Source: Jeotgalibacillus marinus
Lineage (GTDB): Bacteria > Bacillota > Bacilli > Bacillales > Jeotgalibacillaceae
Direction: 5' to 3'
Assembly (NCBI RefSeq): GCF_040801915.1
Contig: NZ_JBFMIA010000010.1
Span: 52,266 to 116,265, forward strand
DNA: 64,000 nt
This document shows, piece after piece, positions 16,085 to 24,830 of this stretch; positions within the stretch are counted from its first letter, which is position 1, and each line of letters starts with the position of its first letter. The notes under the pieces were generated by a model. The model saw nothing but the letters and a program-made list of their open reading frames with translations, searched no databases and had not been told where the DNA came from. Both the position numbers and the translations under genes were made by a program.

Positions 16085-16529
16085 GAATAAACGACTAATC
16101 GAAGCAGTAGAATTATTTGAAGATGTGATGGTGTATGGAACAGAACGTGTGATGAAATCGCTGGATGACCCGATTTGGAAGGAATATTCACCAGAGCAAA
16201 TAGAAGTTTTGAAAATGATTGGAAAGCATGGTCAGATGCCAGCGGGACAACTTGCTTCGATGCAATGTGTTCATAAAAGCGCAATTTCGAATCGTCTTAA
16301 GAAGCTCCAAGAAAAAGAGTTAGTTCGTATTGTGAAATCAACGGAAGACCAACGTACTAAGCTCGTAGAATTAACCGAAGCAGGGAAGGAGGTTGTGAAG
16401 CAGTCAGATAAAGTGTTATACGAATACATCGAGAAACTATTTTCCAATCGAATCGGTGATGAAGAACTGGATCAGTTTGTCATGATGTTTAGGAAGATAA
16501 AAGAAATTTTGAAATTGGATGGAGTGTAA
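16083..16529 (+). CDS. MarR family transcriptional regulator
   Basis: 148 residues with a winged helix-turn-helix: GQLASMQCVHKSAISNRLKK is the recognition region, and VRIVKSTEDQRTKLVELTEA is the wing with the family's D-x-R. The start is TTG at 16083, ten bases after AGGGG in the inverted repeat; no ATG fits the frame. Three bases separate its stop from the transporter start, so the two are an operon. It most likely represses both genes until an inducing compound binds. Confidence 0.92.
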   Translation: MNKRLIEAVELFEDVMVYGTERVMKSLDDPIWKEYSPEQIEVLKMIGKHGQMPAGQLASMQCVHKSAISNRLKKLQEKELVRIVKSTEDQRTKLVELTEAGKEVVKQSDKVLYEYIEKLFSNRIGDEELDQFVMMFRKIKEILKLDGV

Positions 16530-16532
16530 AAC

Positions 16533-19193
16533 GTGAATCAAATTATAAAGTTAAGATGGCCAATCGTCATTGGCTTAGTTGGTCTTACTATTGCATTGTT
16601 TTTCTTGGCGCCAAACTTAACTGATCAGGCAGAGGAAGCGGGGACGTTCCAGTTACCTGAAGATGCAGCTTCTAAGCGTGCAGCGGACATTTTAAAAGAA
16701 GCGGGAGCAGGACAAGAGACGATTTCACTCGTGTTTCCTTTAGATGCAGGATTAAATGATTCATCAAGAGAAGAAATCGCTGACATTGTAAAAGAGCTCC
16801 AAACGATTGGAAGTCCTGTATCGGATATTTTAGATCCATTTGAAAATGAAGAAATGGAAAATCAACTTGTTTCTGAAGATCAACAAACGGTTCTCGTGCC
16901 AATTACCGTGGACGGAACAAATGAACAGGTGAATGAGCTGGCTGAAGAAATTCGATCGACTATCGTGCCAGATGACCTTACTGTCTACATTACAGGCGAA
17001 GCGATCATTTTCAACGATGTAAACATCAGCTCGCAAGAAGGTCTCGAGCGTACGGAGATTATTACCGTTGTGCTGATTTTTGCGTTGCTATTAGCGGTTT
17101 TTCGATCAATCATAACGCCAATTATTCCACTTGTATCCATTGGTATTACGTATTTACTCAGTCAATCTCTCGTGGCGTTTTTCATCGATTGGTTTGGCTT
17201 TCCGGTCTCCAACTACACGCAGATTTTTTTAGTGGCCGTTTTATTTGGGATTGGAACAGATTATTGTATTTTACTGTTAAGCAGGTATAAAGAAGAGCTG
17301 TCAGCTGGTCAACCAGTCGAAACGGCAATCCTTAATACGTACAAAACAGCTGGACGTACGCTATTGATTAGTGGGCTTGCTGTGTTTATCGGGTTTTTCG
17401 CGATTGGCTTTGCAGACTTCCCGATTTTTAAATCAGCAGTAGGGGTATCAGTCGGAATCGCAGTGTTACTAGTCGTTCTATTTACCATTGTGCCATTCTT
17501 TATGGTTACCTTAAAAGAGAAACTATTTTGGCCATCTAAAAAATCAGCTTCTCATAATGATAGTAAGCTATGGTCATGGTTCAGTACGCTGTCAGTAAAA
17601 CGACCAATTCTTTCTATGCTAGTTGTGGCGATTATAACCGTCCCACTTTTGTTTACGTATGATGGTGACCTTTCATATAACACCGTTGATGAAATTGGTG
17701 ATCAATACGAGTCAGTAAAAGGGTTAAATGCGATTGCAGATGGCTTTGGGCAGGGAGATTCATTGCCTGTTCAAGTCATTATTTCAAGTGATGAAGACAT
17801 CGTCACTGAATCAACTGTGCCTTACATTGAAATGATGAGCAAAGAAATTGAGCGTGTGGAAGGTGTGGATTCAGTTCGCTCCATCACACGTCCAGCAGGT
17901 GAAGTGTTAGAAGACTTTTATGTTGATCATCAGCTTGGACAAATTGCAGATGGACTCAAGGAAGCGCAAACGGGACTTGGGGAAATTCAAGTAGGTTTAA
18001 CAGAAGCTGAAAATGGTTTAGCTGAAATCACAGGTCAAATGCCTGCTGGTAGTGATGATGCATCAGAGACTGGTGGATTAGGGGAAGCGGCAGAAGGTCT
18101 TGGTCAGTTAACTGAACAGCTTGGGCTAGTGTCGCAAGGACTTCAACAACAGCAAAATATCCCTCAAACGGTTGAACAGTTGGGGGCGATTCAACAAGAG
18201 TTAGACGTGATTCAGCAAGGACTTAGCGGAGCGGCTACTCAGCTTGAAGGCCAAGGGGATCAAGCTGCTGCACTAGGCGGGGGACTAACCCAGCTTGCTG
18301 AAGGTGTCGGTGCATCGAATGAGGGTCTGTCAGAAATTGAAGAAGGTTTGAATAGTGCCATTTCCATTATTGAGGAAATGAGCGACAGTGATGCTGTTCG
18401 TGATACAGGCGTCTTCATTCCAGAAGGAACACTTGAAAACGAAGAATTCACACAAGTGATTGATCGTTATGTGATCAGTGAAAACACGGGTATTAAAATG
18501 GAAGTTATTTTATCTGATGACCCATACTCACCTGAAGCAATCGAAACGGTGGAACGGATAAAAACCACCGTGGAACGTGCTTCAATCGATACGCCTTTTG
18601 ATGATGCTGAATTTGCCTATGCGGGCGTATCAAGTACCAATAGTGATTTGAATGTCATTTCATCAGATGATTACACACAAACGGTGATCATCATGTTGAT
18701 TAGCTTGTTTGTCGTGTTGACTATCATATTCCGTTCAATCATCATGCCATTGTACATGATTGGTTCGTTGCTACTAACGTATTTCACATCGATTGCTGTG
18801 GCGGAACTGATTTTCATCAATGGGCTTGGCTTTGAAGGAATAAGCTGGGCTGTACCGTTTTTCGGATTTGTTATGCTTGTTGCGTTAGGTGTGGATTATT
18901 CGATCTTCTTGCTTGATCGTTTTAAAGAAGAAGCAGAAAAGGGACTTTCAGTAAAAGAAGCAATGACAGTATCCATGGAGAAAATGGGAACCGTGATTAT
19001 CACCGCTGCGATTATCCTAGCGGGAACATTCGGTGCCATGATGCCATCTGGTGTTCTTAGCCTCATGCAAATCGCAACAATCGTTATCACAGGGTTACTG
19101 TTATACGGTTTAATTGTCTTACCACTACTCATTCCAGCCATCACCGTGTCCTTTGATAAAGGCGTTTGGTGGCCGTTTAAGAAAAAAGAATAA
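16533..19193 (+). CDS. MMPL/RND family membrane transporter
   Basis: 886 residues in two similar halves. Each half has one N-terminal helix, an extracellular domain and a five-helix bundle with the MMPL core G-x-G-x-D-Y: GIGTDYCILL near residue 239 and ALGVDYSIFL near 784. The second extracellular domain carries a long helical region (about 465-620) built of repeated 'GLxEIxxGLxEA' steps, a likely coiled coil. Starts with GTG after GGAG. The B. subtilis relative is YdfJ-like. It probably exports a lipid or a toxic hydrophobic compound using the proton gradient, under control of the upstream MarR. Confidence 0.92.
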   Translation: MNQIIKLRWPIVIGLVGLTIALFFLAPNLTDQAEEAGTFQLPEDAASKRAADILKEAGAGQETISLVFPLDAGLNDSSREEIADIVKELQTIGSPVSDILDPFENEEMENQLVSEDQQTVLVPITVDGTNEQVNELAEEIRSTIVPDDLTVYITGEAIIFNDVNISSQEGLERTEIITVVLIFALLLAVFRSIITPIIPLVSIGITYLLSQSLVAFFIDWFGFPVSNYTQIFLVAVLFGIGTDYCILLLSRYKEELSAGQPVETAILNTYKTAGRTLLISGLAVFIGFFAIGFADFPIFKSAVGVSVGIAVLLVVLFTIVPFFMVTLKEKLFWPSKKSASHNDSKLWSWFSTLSVKRPILSMLVVAIITVPLLFTYDGDLSYNTVDEIGDQYESVKGLNAIADGFGQGDSLPVQVIISSDEDIVTESTVPYIEMMSKEIERVEGVDSVRSITRPAGEVLEDFYVDHQLGQIADGLKEAQTGLGEIQVGLTEAENGLAEITGQMPAGSDDASETGGLGEAAEGLGQLTEQLGLVSQGLQQQQNIPQTVEQLGAIQQELDVIQQGLSGAATQLEGQGDQAAALGGGLTQLAEGVGASNEGLSEIEEGLNSAISIIEEMSDSDAVRDTGVFIPEGTLENEEFTQVIDRYVISENTGIKMEVILSDDPYSPEAIETVERIKTTVERASIDTPFDDAEFAYAGVSSTNSDLNVISSDDYTQTVIIMLISLFVVLTIIFRSIIMPLYMIGSLLLTYFTSIAVAELIFINGLGFEGISWAVPFFGFVMLVALGVDYSIFLLDRFKEEAEKGLSVKEAMTVSMEKMGTVIITAAIILAGTFGAMMPSGVLSLMQIATIVITGLLLYGLIVLPLLIPAITVSFDKGVWWPFKKKE

Positions 19194-19204
19194 TCATTAA
19201 CAAG

Positions 19205-19233
19205 ACGGAGTCGCTTATGGGGCTCCGTTTTTT
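19205..19233 (+). terminator. Terminator of marR-MMPL operon
   Basis: ACGGAG and CTCCGT pair around a 12-base loop, followed by TTTTTT. Confidence 0.8.
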
Positions 19234-19550
19234 GTGCTGAGGGAATAGACAGGTGCCAGAGCTGATTAACTTCCAGTTGAGATTGAATTCGTAGGATAGG
19301 AAATTGATTAGTTAGGGAAATTTGCTTGCTCCCTATTTAAAATGATGGAGGTAAGAGGTGTATCGCTTACTCACACAAATAGGATGCGATGGGTGCATCT
19401 ATATGGGCATGTATTTAAAGGGGAAAGTGTCCGTTTGGTAATGCTTTTCGATATCGAGGATGATGATGCCAACAATTTCAAAGGGAATAAATGTGAGACG
19501 AGTGATCCAGGCGTTATTTGTCATTGATTAGACTTAGCATCCTTCGGGGG
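19234..19550. other. Intergenic DNA before the triplicated locus
   Basis: A 61-codon plus-strand frame at 19342 has GGAGG inside rather than before it and resembles no family. Nothing else supportable is visible. Confidence 0.35.
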
Positions 19551-19575
19551 GCACCCTGAGAGACCTTTTTACACC

Positions 19576-19656
19576 CTAGTGTTCTTGTGAATCATCATGC
19601 AGCGAGTAAATCAAAAGAGAAAGGCATGACAACAAGATTGTGTACGCCTTGCCCAT
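19576..19656 (-). CDS. Short hydrophobic peptide, copy 1
   Basis: 26 codons: MGKAYT then LLSCLSLLIYSLHDDSQEH. GGAGG lies seven bases before the ATG. One hydrophobic stretch long enough to cross or enter a membrane, then a charged tail. Relative to copy 3 it lacks 15 bases, a multiple of three, so frame and tail are kept. This hints at a real peptide, but its size makes it uncertain. Type I toxin-like peptides have this build; that is only an analogy. Confidence 0.35.
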   Translation of the reverse strand: MGKAYTILLSCLSLLIYSLHDDSQEH

Positions 19657-19814
19657 GAAAATACCTCCAATAAATGTACTTGTTTACAGTGCAATATTTA
19701 CGAAGGTGTATTGTTTTTATATAGGGACGATACGAATCGTCCCGTATAGCGTTCATCCACGATTAAAGGAGCGTAGGGAATTATACAAGATCTTGGAGTG
19801 TAAAAAGCGTTTGA

Positions 19815-20003
19815 TCAATCCTCATCTTCAGCAGCTTCAACAGCTTCAATAAGAGCTTTAATATCAGTATTTTCTAATGCAGCTTCAATGATTTCTTGAT
19901 GGGAATCGTGTTTATGATCATCGCAACTACCACAATTAACTATATTAAATATACTAACAAATGTGCAGTTTCTTTTTTTTCTTTTTTTCTTCTTATGGCT
20001 CAT
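19815..20003 (-). CDS. Small basic/acidic protein of unknown family, copy 1
   Basis: 62 residues: a strongly basic start (MSHKKKKRKKRN), a short hydrophobic Cys-bearing middle (CTFVSIFNIVNCGSC) and an acidic Ala/Glu-rich tail (ALIEAVEAAEDED). The intact third copy shares this layout. The binding site AAAAGGAGAGGG precedes the ATG. The two Cys in NCGSC and the His/Asp cluster DDHKHDSH could bind metal or form a disulfide, but no function is known. Monocistronic or followed by the short peptide at 19576-19656. Confidence 0.65.
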   Translation of the reverse strand: MSHKKKKRKKRNCTFVSIFNIVNCGSCDDHKHDSHQEIIEAALENTDIKALIEAVEAAEDED

Positions 20004-20173
20004 ATTTCCCTCTCCTTTTCAAAAATAAAATGATCGTTACGTAAATCTTTATTAATATATTAAAATTTAATTAAAAGGCTTGTGTGTATGCCTATTGATT
20101 ATGCGAAATTTCAAGAGGGACAATATGACAGCTTTTGAAGATTGGTAATAGCCAATCAATCATAATTAAAAAT

Positions 20174-20275
20174 TCATACCTTAAGTAATCTTTTTGTACT
20201 TAGTGTTCTTGGGCGTAAATAAAAACAGAAAGGCGTGAACAAAAAAATCGCCTGTTTTGTGTACGCCTTGCCCAT
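20174..20275 (-). CDS. Short hydrophobic peptide, copy 2 (diverged)
   Basis: 33 codons opening MGKAYTKQAIFLFTPFCFYL, with GGAGG nine bases before the ATG. The first 11 residues match the other copies; a frameshift then gives an unrelated basic tail. Probably decaying along with its unit. Confidence 0.25.
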   Translation of the reverse strand: MGKAYTKQAIFLFTPFCFYLRPRTLSTKRLLKV

Positions 20276-20459
20276 GGCAAAATACCTCCGATAAATGTAC
20301 TTGTTTGCTGTGCAATATTTACGAAGGTATTTTGGTTTTTTATGGGGTGCTTTTTAACCGCCCTGTATGGCGTTCATCAACAATAAAAGGATCGGTGGAA
20401 ATCATTAAGGGGGTTGACAAACTCACTATACAAGAAGATCTTGGTGTGTCAAAAGCGTT

Positions 20460-20564
20460 TTAGCAATCTTTATCTTTACGATCGCAACTACCACAGTTAA
20501 CTAAATTAAATATACTAATAAATAAGCAGTTTCTTTTTCTTCTTTTTTTCTTCTTATGGCTCAT
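20460..20564 (-). pseudogene. Truncated copy 2 of the small basic/acidic protein
   Basis: 34 codons: MSHKKKKRRKRN, then CLFISIFNLVNCGSCD and RKDKDC, stop. The first 27 residues match copies 1 and 3, but a deletion of about 80 bases removed the acidic Ala/Glu tail. Leader and binding site remain intact, so it may still be translated as a tail-less form. Confidence 0.6.
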
Positions 20565-20784
20565 AGTTTCCCCTCCTTTTCAAGAAAATGATCGTTACGT
20601 AAATCTTTTAGGAGCAACTAAAGATCTACCCTATTAATATATTAAAATTTTAATTAAAACGTTTGTATGTATTGATTAGTGATTATGCGGAAATTTCAAG
20701 AGGGATGATATGACTGCTTTTGAAGATTGACAATAGCCTATCTATCAGAATGAAAAATTCAACCCTGAGAGACCTTTTTGCACC

Positions 20785-20880
20785 CTAGTGTTCTTGTGAA
20801 TCATCATGTAGCGAGTAAATCAAAAGAGAAAGGCATGACAACAAGAAAATTGCCTCTTTTGTGTACGCCGCCTCGCCCAT
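20785..20880 (-). CDS. Short hydrophobic peptide, copy 3
   Basis: 31 codons: MGEAAYTKEAIF then LLSCLSLLIYSLHDDSQEH, identical to copy 1 over the last 19 residues. GGAGG lies nine bases before the ATG. The hairpin 20822-20860 overlaps the coding stretch. One hydrophobic segment and an acidic tail. Uncertain, but its frame is kept across copies 1 and 3. Confidence 0.35.
   Translation of the reverse strand: MGEAAYTKEAIFLLSCLSLLIYSLHDDSQEH
20822..20860 (-). terminator. Hairpin of unit 3 (counterpart at 20222-20258)
   Basis: On the plus strand AAAAGAGAAAGGCA pairs with TTGCCTCTTTT with a three-base bulge; on the minus strand this ends in a T run. The counterpart in unit 2 (20222-20258) has AAAACAG pairing with CTGTTTT, a compensatory C-G for G-C exchange. 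This suggests selection on the RNA structure, most simply as a terminator. Confidence 0.55.
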
Positions 20881-21075
20881 GCAAAAATACCTCCGGAAAT
20901 ATGTTTAAAGTACAATATTTACGAAGATATTTTTTTTTTATATAGGGGCGATTCTTTATAGTTTATCGAACCGCCCATATGGCGTTCATCAACGATAAAA
21001 GGAGTTTAGGGAAGCATTAAGGGGTTGACAAACTCACTCTATATAAGAAGATCTTGGTGTGTCAAAAGCGTTTTA

Positions 21076-21261
21076 TTACTCGTCATCTTCAGCAGCTTCA
21101 GCAGCTTCAAGAAGATCTTTAATATCAGTATTTTCTAATGCAGCTTCAACGATGTCTTTATGGTCGTGTTTACGTTTATCGCAACTACCACAATTAACTA
21201 AGTTAAATATACTAATAAATAAGCAGTTTCTTTTACTTCTTTTTTTCTTTTTATGGCTCAT
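21076..21261 (-). CDS. Small basic/acidic protein of unknown family, copy 3
   Basis: 61 residues: MSHKKKKRSKRN, CLFISIFNLVNCGSCD, a His/Lys/Asp stretch (KRKHDHKD), then the acidic tail ending LLEAAEAAEDDE. GGAGGGGAAAAT precedes the ATG. The coding sequence for the tail contains short cag-ctt repeats. Only Bacillaceae-type features are visible; family not recognised. It is the copy nearest the full leader and the best preserved. Possible roles include a spore component or a modified peptide precursor; nothing in the sequence decides between them. Confidence 0.65.
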   Translation of the reverse strand: MSHKKKKRSKRNCLFISIFNLVNCGSCDKRKHDHKDIVEAALENTDIKDLLEAAEAAEDDE

Positions 21262-21420
21262 ATTTTCCCCTCCTTTTCAAGAAAATGATCGTTACGTAAA
21301 TCTTTTAGGAGCAACTAAAGATCTACCCTATTAATATATTAAAATTTAATTAAAACGTTTGTATGTATGGCTTAGTGATTATGCGGAAATTTTAAGAGGG
21401 ACGATATGACGGCTGAGAAT

Positions 21421-21790
21421 GCCTGAAAGTGCGGGTGGAATAACTAAAAAAGCGCAATCCAAATCTACATGGGAAAGTGAAACCAATTCCAATCAAGGAG
21501 CAAAGCGTGGATGACGTTTAAAGGGCAGTCAATGATCGTGTCCCAAGCAGGAATGTAGCTGGTGGATAGAGAGGGTGGTATAATGTCACTCTCGGTTTAA
21601 CAGAGATTCCATAAAGAGGATGTGTAGATTGACTCAGATACGTTGATTGCTAAAACAACGCCTGACAATCAATATTGCTACATAGAATGATTAATTCGCA
21701 CTGTGCAAGGGGAATCCTAAAACTAGATGTAAGAATTCGCTCGATGTATGTGGAGCATGCACGAAACTAGTAACAAAGGAGGCAATTCCG
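21421..21790. other. Intergenic region before the EamA transporter
   Basis: Broken coding-like scraps are visible (for example AVNDRVPSRNVAGG then stop near 21534), but no gene. It should contain the promoter of the transporter at 21791. Confidence 0.35.
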
Positions 21791-22651
21791 TTGAATAAGC
21801 TTGTTTTTGGACTCCTTGTCATTCTTACCACAGGATTGATGGGGTCCTCTTTTGCTATCGGGAAAATTGGCTTGGCCTATGTGTCCCCATTATTGCTCGT
21901 TGCTTTCCGATTCACGATTGCCGGTGTAATTATGGCGGTTGTAGTCCGAATGTTGAAATACAAGCATCCGGATACATTTGGCAATTGGGTACGAATGGCT
22001 GCGATCGGTTTTTTCCAAACAGCGGCAGTGATGGGCTGTATTTTCTTGAGTTTACGAACGATTACTTCAGGTGAATCATCCATCCTGACATTTACAAATC
22101 CACTCCTTGTGGTTTTGTTTGGTACACTCTTTTTACGTATAAAATATCGTTTCATCCAATGGATTGGGGTGTCGCTTGGATTAGTTGGTGTTTTCATCAC
22201 GATGGGAGCTAACTTGACTTTTGAAATAGGTATACTATTTGGTATTTCGTCTGCTATTGCATGGGCGATTGCAACTCTTCTCGTGAAGTCGTGGGGGCAT
22301 CTGTTTAATACATGGGTATTGACGGCTTATCAAATGTTATTTGGTGGAATCTTTTTGTTTATTGGAACTGTTTTATTCGAAGAGCCGTTTTTCCAAGTAA
22401 ACGCAACATCGATATTTGTTTTAGTATGGCTTGTCATTATGGCATCTATCGTTCAATTCGCAGTGTGGTATTACTTACTGCAAAAAGGAGATCCAGGTAA
22501 AACGAGTGCCTTTCTTTTCTTAGCTCCATTCTTTGGGGTTGTAAGCGGTTGGATCTTACTGGATGAGACACTGCAATGGTACGTAGGGGTTGGAGGCTTG
22601 TTCATTTTTATTGGGATCTTCCTAGTGAATTGGAAGAGTCGGGCCAAATAA
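21791..22651 (+). CDS. EamA family (drug/metabolite transporter) permease
   Basis: 286 residues with about ten membrane helices arranged as two five-helix EamA repeats, the usual length. The first repeat begins LVILTTGLMGSSFAIGKIGL and ends near ANLTFEIG; the second begins SSAIAWAIATLLVKSW. The start is TTG, nine bases after AAAGGAGG. Such proteins export amino acids or other metabolites; the substrate cannot be told. It stands alone, with unrelated genes on both sides. Confidence 0.9.
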   Translation: MNKLVFGLLVILTTGLMGSSFAIGKIGLAYVSPLLLVAFRFTIAGVIMAVVVRMLKYKHPDTFGNWVRMAAIGFFQTAAVMGCIFLSLRTITSGESSILTFTNPLLVVLFGTLFLRIKYRFIQWIGVSLGLVGVFITMGANLTFEIGILFGISSAIAWAIATLLVKSWGHLFNTWVLTAYQMLFGGIFLFIGTVLFEEPFFQVNATSIFVLVWLVIMASIVQFAVWYYLLQKGDPGKTSAFLFLAPFFGVVSGWILLDETLQWYVGVGGLFIFIGIFLVNWKSRAK

Positions 22652-22812
22652 ACGAAATTATCGTCTATTTACACATCAATCATGTTACAATTTTTGTAAT
22701 ATGGTTGGTGTTTTTATTTGCAGCAAAAAGGAAAAATTCTTAGTCCTGTTGAAAGAAGAGGTTTTGTTAGTGTAAGATTTATTTGAATATTCTTTCGAAA
22801 GGAGAGGGATGT

Positions 22813-23439
22813 ATGCACGATTTTTTGATGTTTGTTGTTCTTTCCATATTTCTCGTTATTTTACCTGGACCGGATACCGTGTTAGTCATACAAGGCGCAA
22901 GTTCCAGAGGAAAGAAAGAGGGATTGCGAACAGTCTTTGGAATTACAACTGGGGTTTTAGTTCACACTTCGGCAGCAGTACTTGGACTTTCAATTATTAT
23001 CGTAAACTCTTCTTTTTTATTTGAAACATTAAAATTTGTAGGTGCAGTTTACTTAGTATATATAGGTGTTTCAACCTTGATAGCAAGTCGTAAACGGAAA
23101 AATAAGCATTATCAAGCTCAAAAAAAGCCTTTTAAGTTAGTTCAGTCTGGGTTTAAAAAAGGGTTAGTAACAAACGTTGTAAATCCAAAAGTAGCCGTTT
23201 TTTTCTTAACATTTTTACCTCAATTTATTAATGTTGAAAAAGGTTCATTTTTACAATTTTTGGGACTAGGCTTAACTTATTGTCTTTTGACATTTATATG
23301 GTTCTGTTTTGTGCTCTATTTAATCAAGTTTATAAAAAATTGGATGAATCGCCCTTCTACTCAAAGTGTAATAGAGAGAGTATCTGGATCAGTGTTAGTT
23401 ATTTTTGGGCTTAAGTTAGCATTTGAAAAACAACCTTAA
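22813..23439 (+). CDS. LysE/RhtB family amino-acid exporter
   Basis: 208 residues, about six membrane helices. LPGPDTVLVIQ near residue 18 is the conserved PGP motif of the family, and the second half carries NPKVAVFFLTFLPQF, also typical. I chose the ATG at 22813, which follows AAAGGAGAGGG, over a TTG ten codons upstream. The protein should expel a small amino acid or homoserine lactone-like compound. Separate transcription unit from the EamA gene (160-base gap). Confidence 0.92.
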   Translation: MHDFLMFVVLSIFLVILPGPDTVLVIQGASSRGKKEGLRTVFGITTGVLVHTSAAVLGLSIIIVNSSFLFETLKFVGAVYLVYIGVSTLIASRKRKNKHYQAQKKPFKLVQSGFKKGLVTNVVNPKVAVFFLTFLPQFINVEKGSFLQFLGLGLTYCLLTFIWFCFVLYLIKFIKNWMNRPSTQSVIERVSGSVLVIFGLKLAFEKQP

Positions 23440-23600
23440 TTTTTTGGGGTTTTGGTGAAAAAATCTATAGAGATAGTGGAACAACCAAGCAGATAGAAAA
23501 TGATCAAACATTTATATAGAACATAGCCTTTTATAAATAGTTAGAATATTGTAAATATAGGATGAAGATTTAAAAAATCAAGGGAGTTGTTAAATAATGT

Positions 23601-24434
23601 GTGGGATTAGAAACTAAACATAGAGAAAGAGATTTAGAAATTCCAAAGCATCGTCAAAATTTAATAAATGCAATACAAAAAGATTTGCTGGGTGATGATA
23701 ATGTACTAGCTGTTTTTTATGGGGGTTCCTTAGGAAACGAAAACACAGATTTATATTCTGATATCGATCTTCGTATAGTTGTCAAAGATGTAGTTTTTGA
23801 AGAATATAGGTTAAATAAAAAACAGCGAGCTAAAAACTGGGGTAATGTTTTATACTACGAAGATTTCCCTTGGGCAACACACAGTGTTGCTCATTTTAAA
23901 GGATTTATCAAGGTTGATACTTTTTACTACACGGTCAAGGATGTGAAACCTTCAGTTTGGCTTCAAAACATCAAGATTGTTCACGACACTACTGGACTGC
24001 TGAAAGATGTATTAGATACATCAAATAAGTTGATTTATGAACCAACTGTTGAGGAAATAGAGATTTGGAGAACAAGATTTTTTGCTTATGTTCATGAAGC
24101 CTATCGAGGGGTAATGAGGCAGGAATTTTACAATGCACTAAGTTATCTTGATGCTCTGCGATTGTCAATAACAACTGCTTGGTATATGGAGGCAGGCTTA
24201 CAACCAAACAATTTTGGTTATTGGGCAAAATTAGAAGGCAAAAGAAGTAAATTACAAGATTGGCAATTAACGCTTCTTGAACAATGGAATAGTAGCAGAG
24301 AATCTGACGAAATAATGAGTGTTATTAAAAGTATGGTTCCCGAGTTTATAAGGGTTCATAAGAACTTGTGCAAGAAATATGAATTGGAAGAATACCCTGA
24401 TTTGGTGGATGAAATACTTAATATGGTTTTATAG
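23601..24434 (+). CDS. Nucleotidyltransferase-fold protein
   Basis: 277 residues. The N-terminal domain has the pol-beta-type motif GGSLGNENTDLYSDIDL (41-57), that is G-S followed by D-x-D, and the rest is helical. This resembles streptomycin or aminoglycoside adenylyltransferase-like proteins, but the match is general, and many such proteins in bacilli have unknown substrates. The start is GTG 23601; GGGAG is 14 bases upstream, which is long, and an ATG three bases earlier is out of frame. A terminator follows. Confidence 0.8.
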   Translation: MGLETKHRERDLEIPKHRQNLINAIQKDLLGDDNVLAVFYGGSLGNENTDLYSDIDLRIVVKDVVFEEYRLNKKQRAKNWGNVLYYEDFPWATHSVAHFKGFIKVDTFYYTVKDVKPSVWLQNIKIVHDTTGLLKDVLDTSNKLIYEPTVEEIEIWRTRFFAYVHEAYRGVMRQEFYNALSYLDALRLSITTAWYMEAGLQPNNFGYWAKLEGKRSKLQDWQLTLLEQWNSSRESDEIMSVIKSMVPEFIRVHKNLCKKYELEEYPDLVDEILNMVL

Positions 24435-24442
24435 AGAATGTT

Positions 24443-24468
24443 AAAAAGTAGCGATTTCGCTGCTTTTT
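24443..24468 (+). terminator. Terminator after the nucleotidyltransferase
   Basis: AAAAAGTAGCG, four bases, CGCTGCTTTTT, followed by GTTG. Confidence 0.75.
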
Positions 24469-24830
24469 GTTGTCTATATTTCAATCTAATCCAGAAAAGG
24501 CAGCTTTTCTGGAATATCTATGCTGTATGGATATTCAAGCTCGTTATTCAAATAAAGGGCGCGATTGTGGAATAAACCTTAGATTTAAACATAAAGTCGT
24601 CTAATTTTTAAACCTCAACACATATAACCCCGTCCTGATTTTAAGACGGGGCTAAAAAATAGTTGTTTGTAAACTACTTCACTGCACTTAAAAATATAAC
24701 AAGTGTAATAGAGGTTATTATTTCGTTTTTTGTTCGTTTAAACAATCGATAATATATGGACACAACAAAGCATAAATTGACCGGATTTATTGAAATCAGA
24801 CTGTTAGTATTTAATCAAGGAGTGAGTCAT
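24469..24830. other. Intergenic region with one GC-rich hairpin
   Basis: CCCCGTC...GACGGGG (24628-24651) forms a 7-bp hairpin without a clean T run. A reading frame from 24756 is an upstream extension of the AraC gene and lacks a binding site. Confidence 0.4.

Larger units (their letters stand above)
19551..21420 (-). repeat. Three tandem copies of a 560-700 base small-protein unit
   Basis: Units are roughly 19551-20190, 20190-20765 and 20765-21420. Read on the minus strand, each has an A/T-rich leader with AATATATTAATA or similar, an AAAGGAGGGGAAA binding site, an MSHKKKK.. gene, about 160 to 200 bases of spacer, then GGAGGTATTTT with an ATG opening a short hydrophobic frame, and a hairpin. 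Leader blocks such as atgatcgttacgtaaatctt are nearly identical between units. Copy 2 has lost most of the second half of its main gene; copy 1 has lost one hairpin arm. Confidence 0.8.

Noticed and set aside
15841..16086. 81-codon frame upstream of marR
   Set aside because: No binding site, and its last part is the marR operator inverted repeat.
20041..21420. Triplicated locus considered as an insertion sequence or MITE array
   Set aside because: Units have no terminal inverted repeats or target duplications that I can see; each has gene-like leader and binding sites, so tandem gene duplication fits better.
24628..24651. CCCCGTC/GACGGGG hairpin as terminator
   Set aside because: No T run follows on either strand and no gene ends just before it; kept only as a hairpin in the intergenic note.
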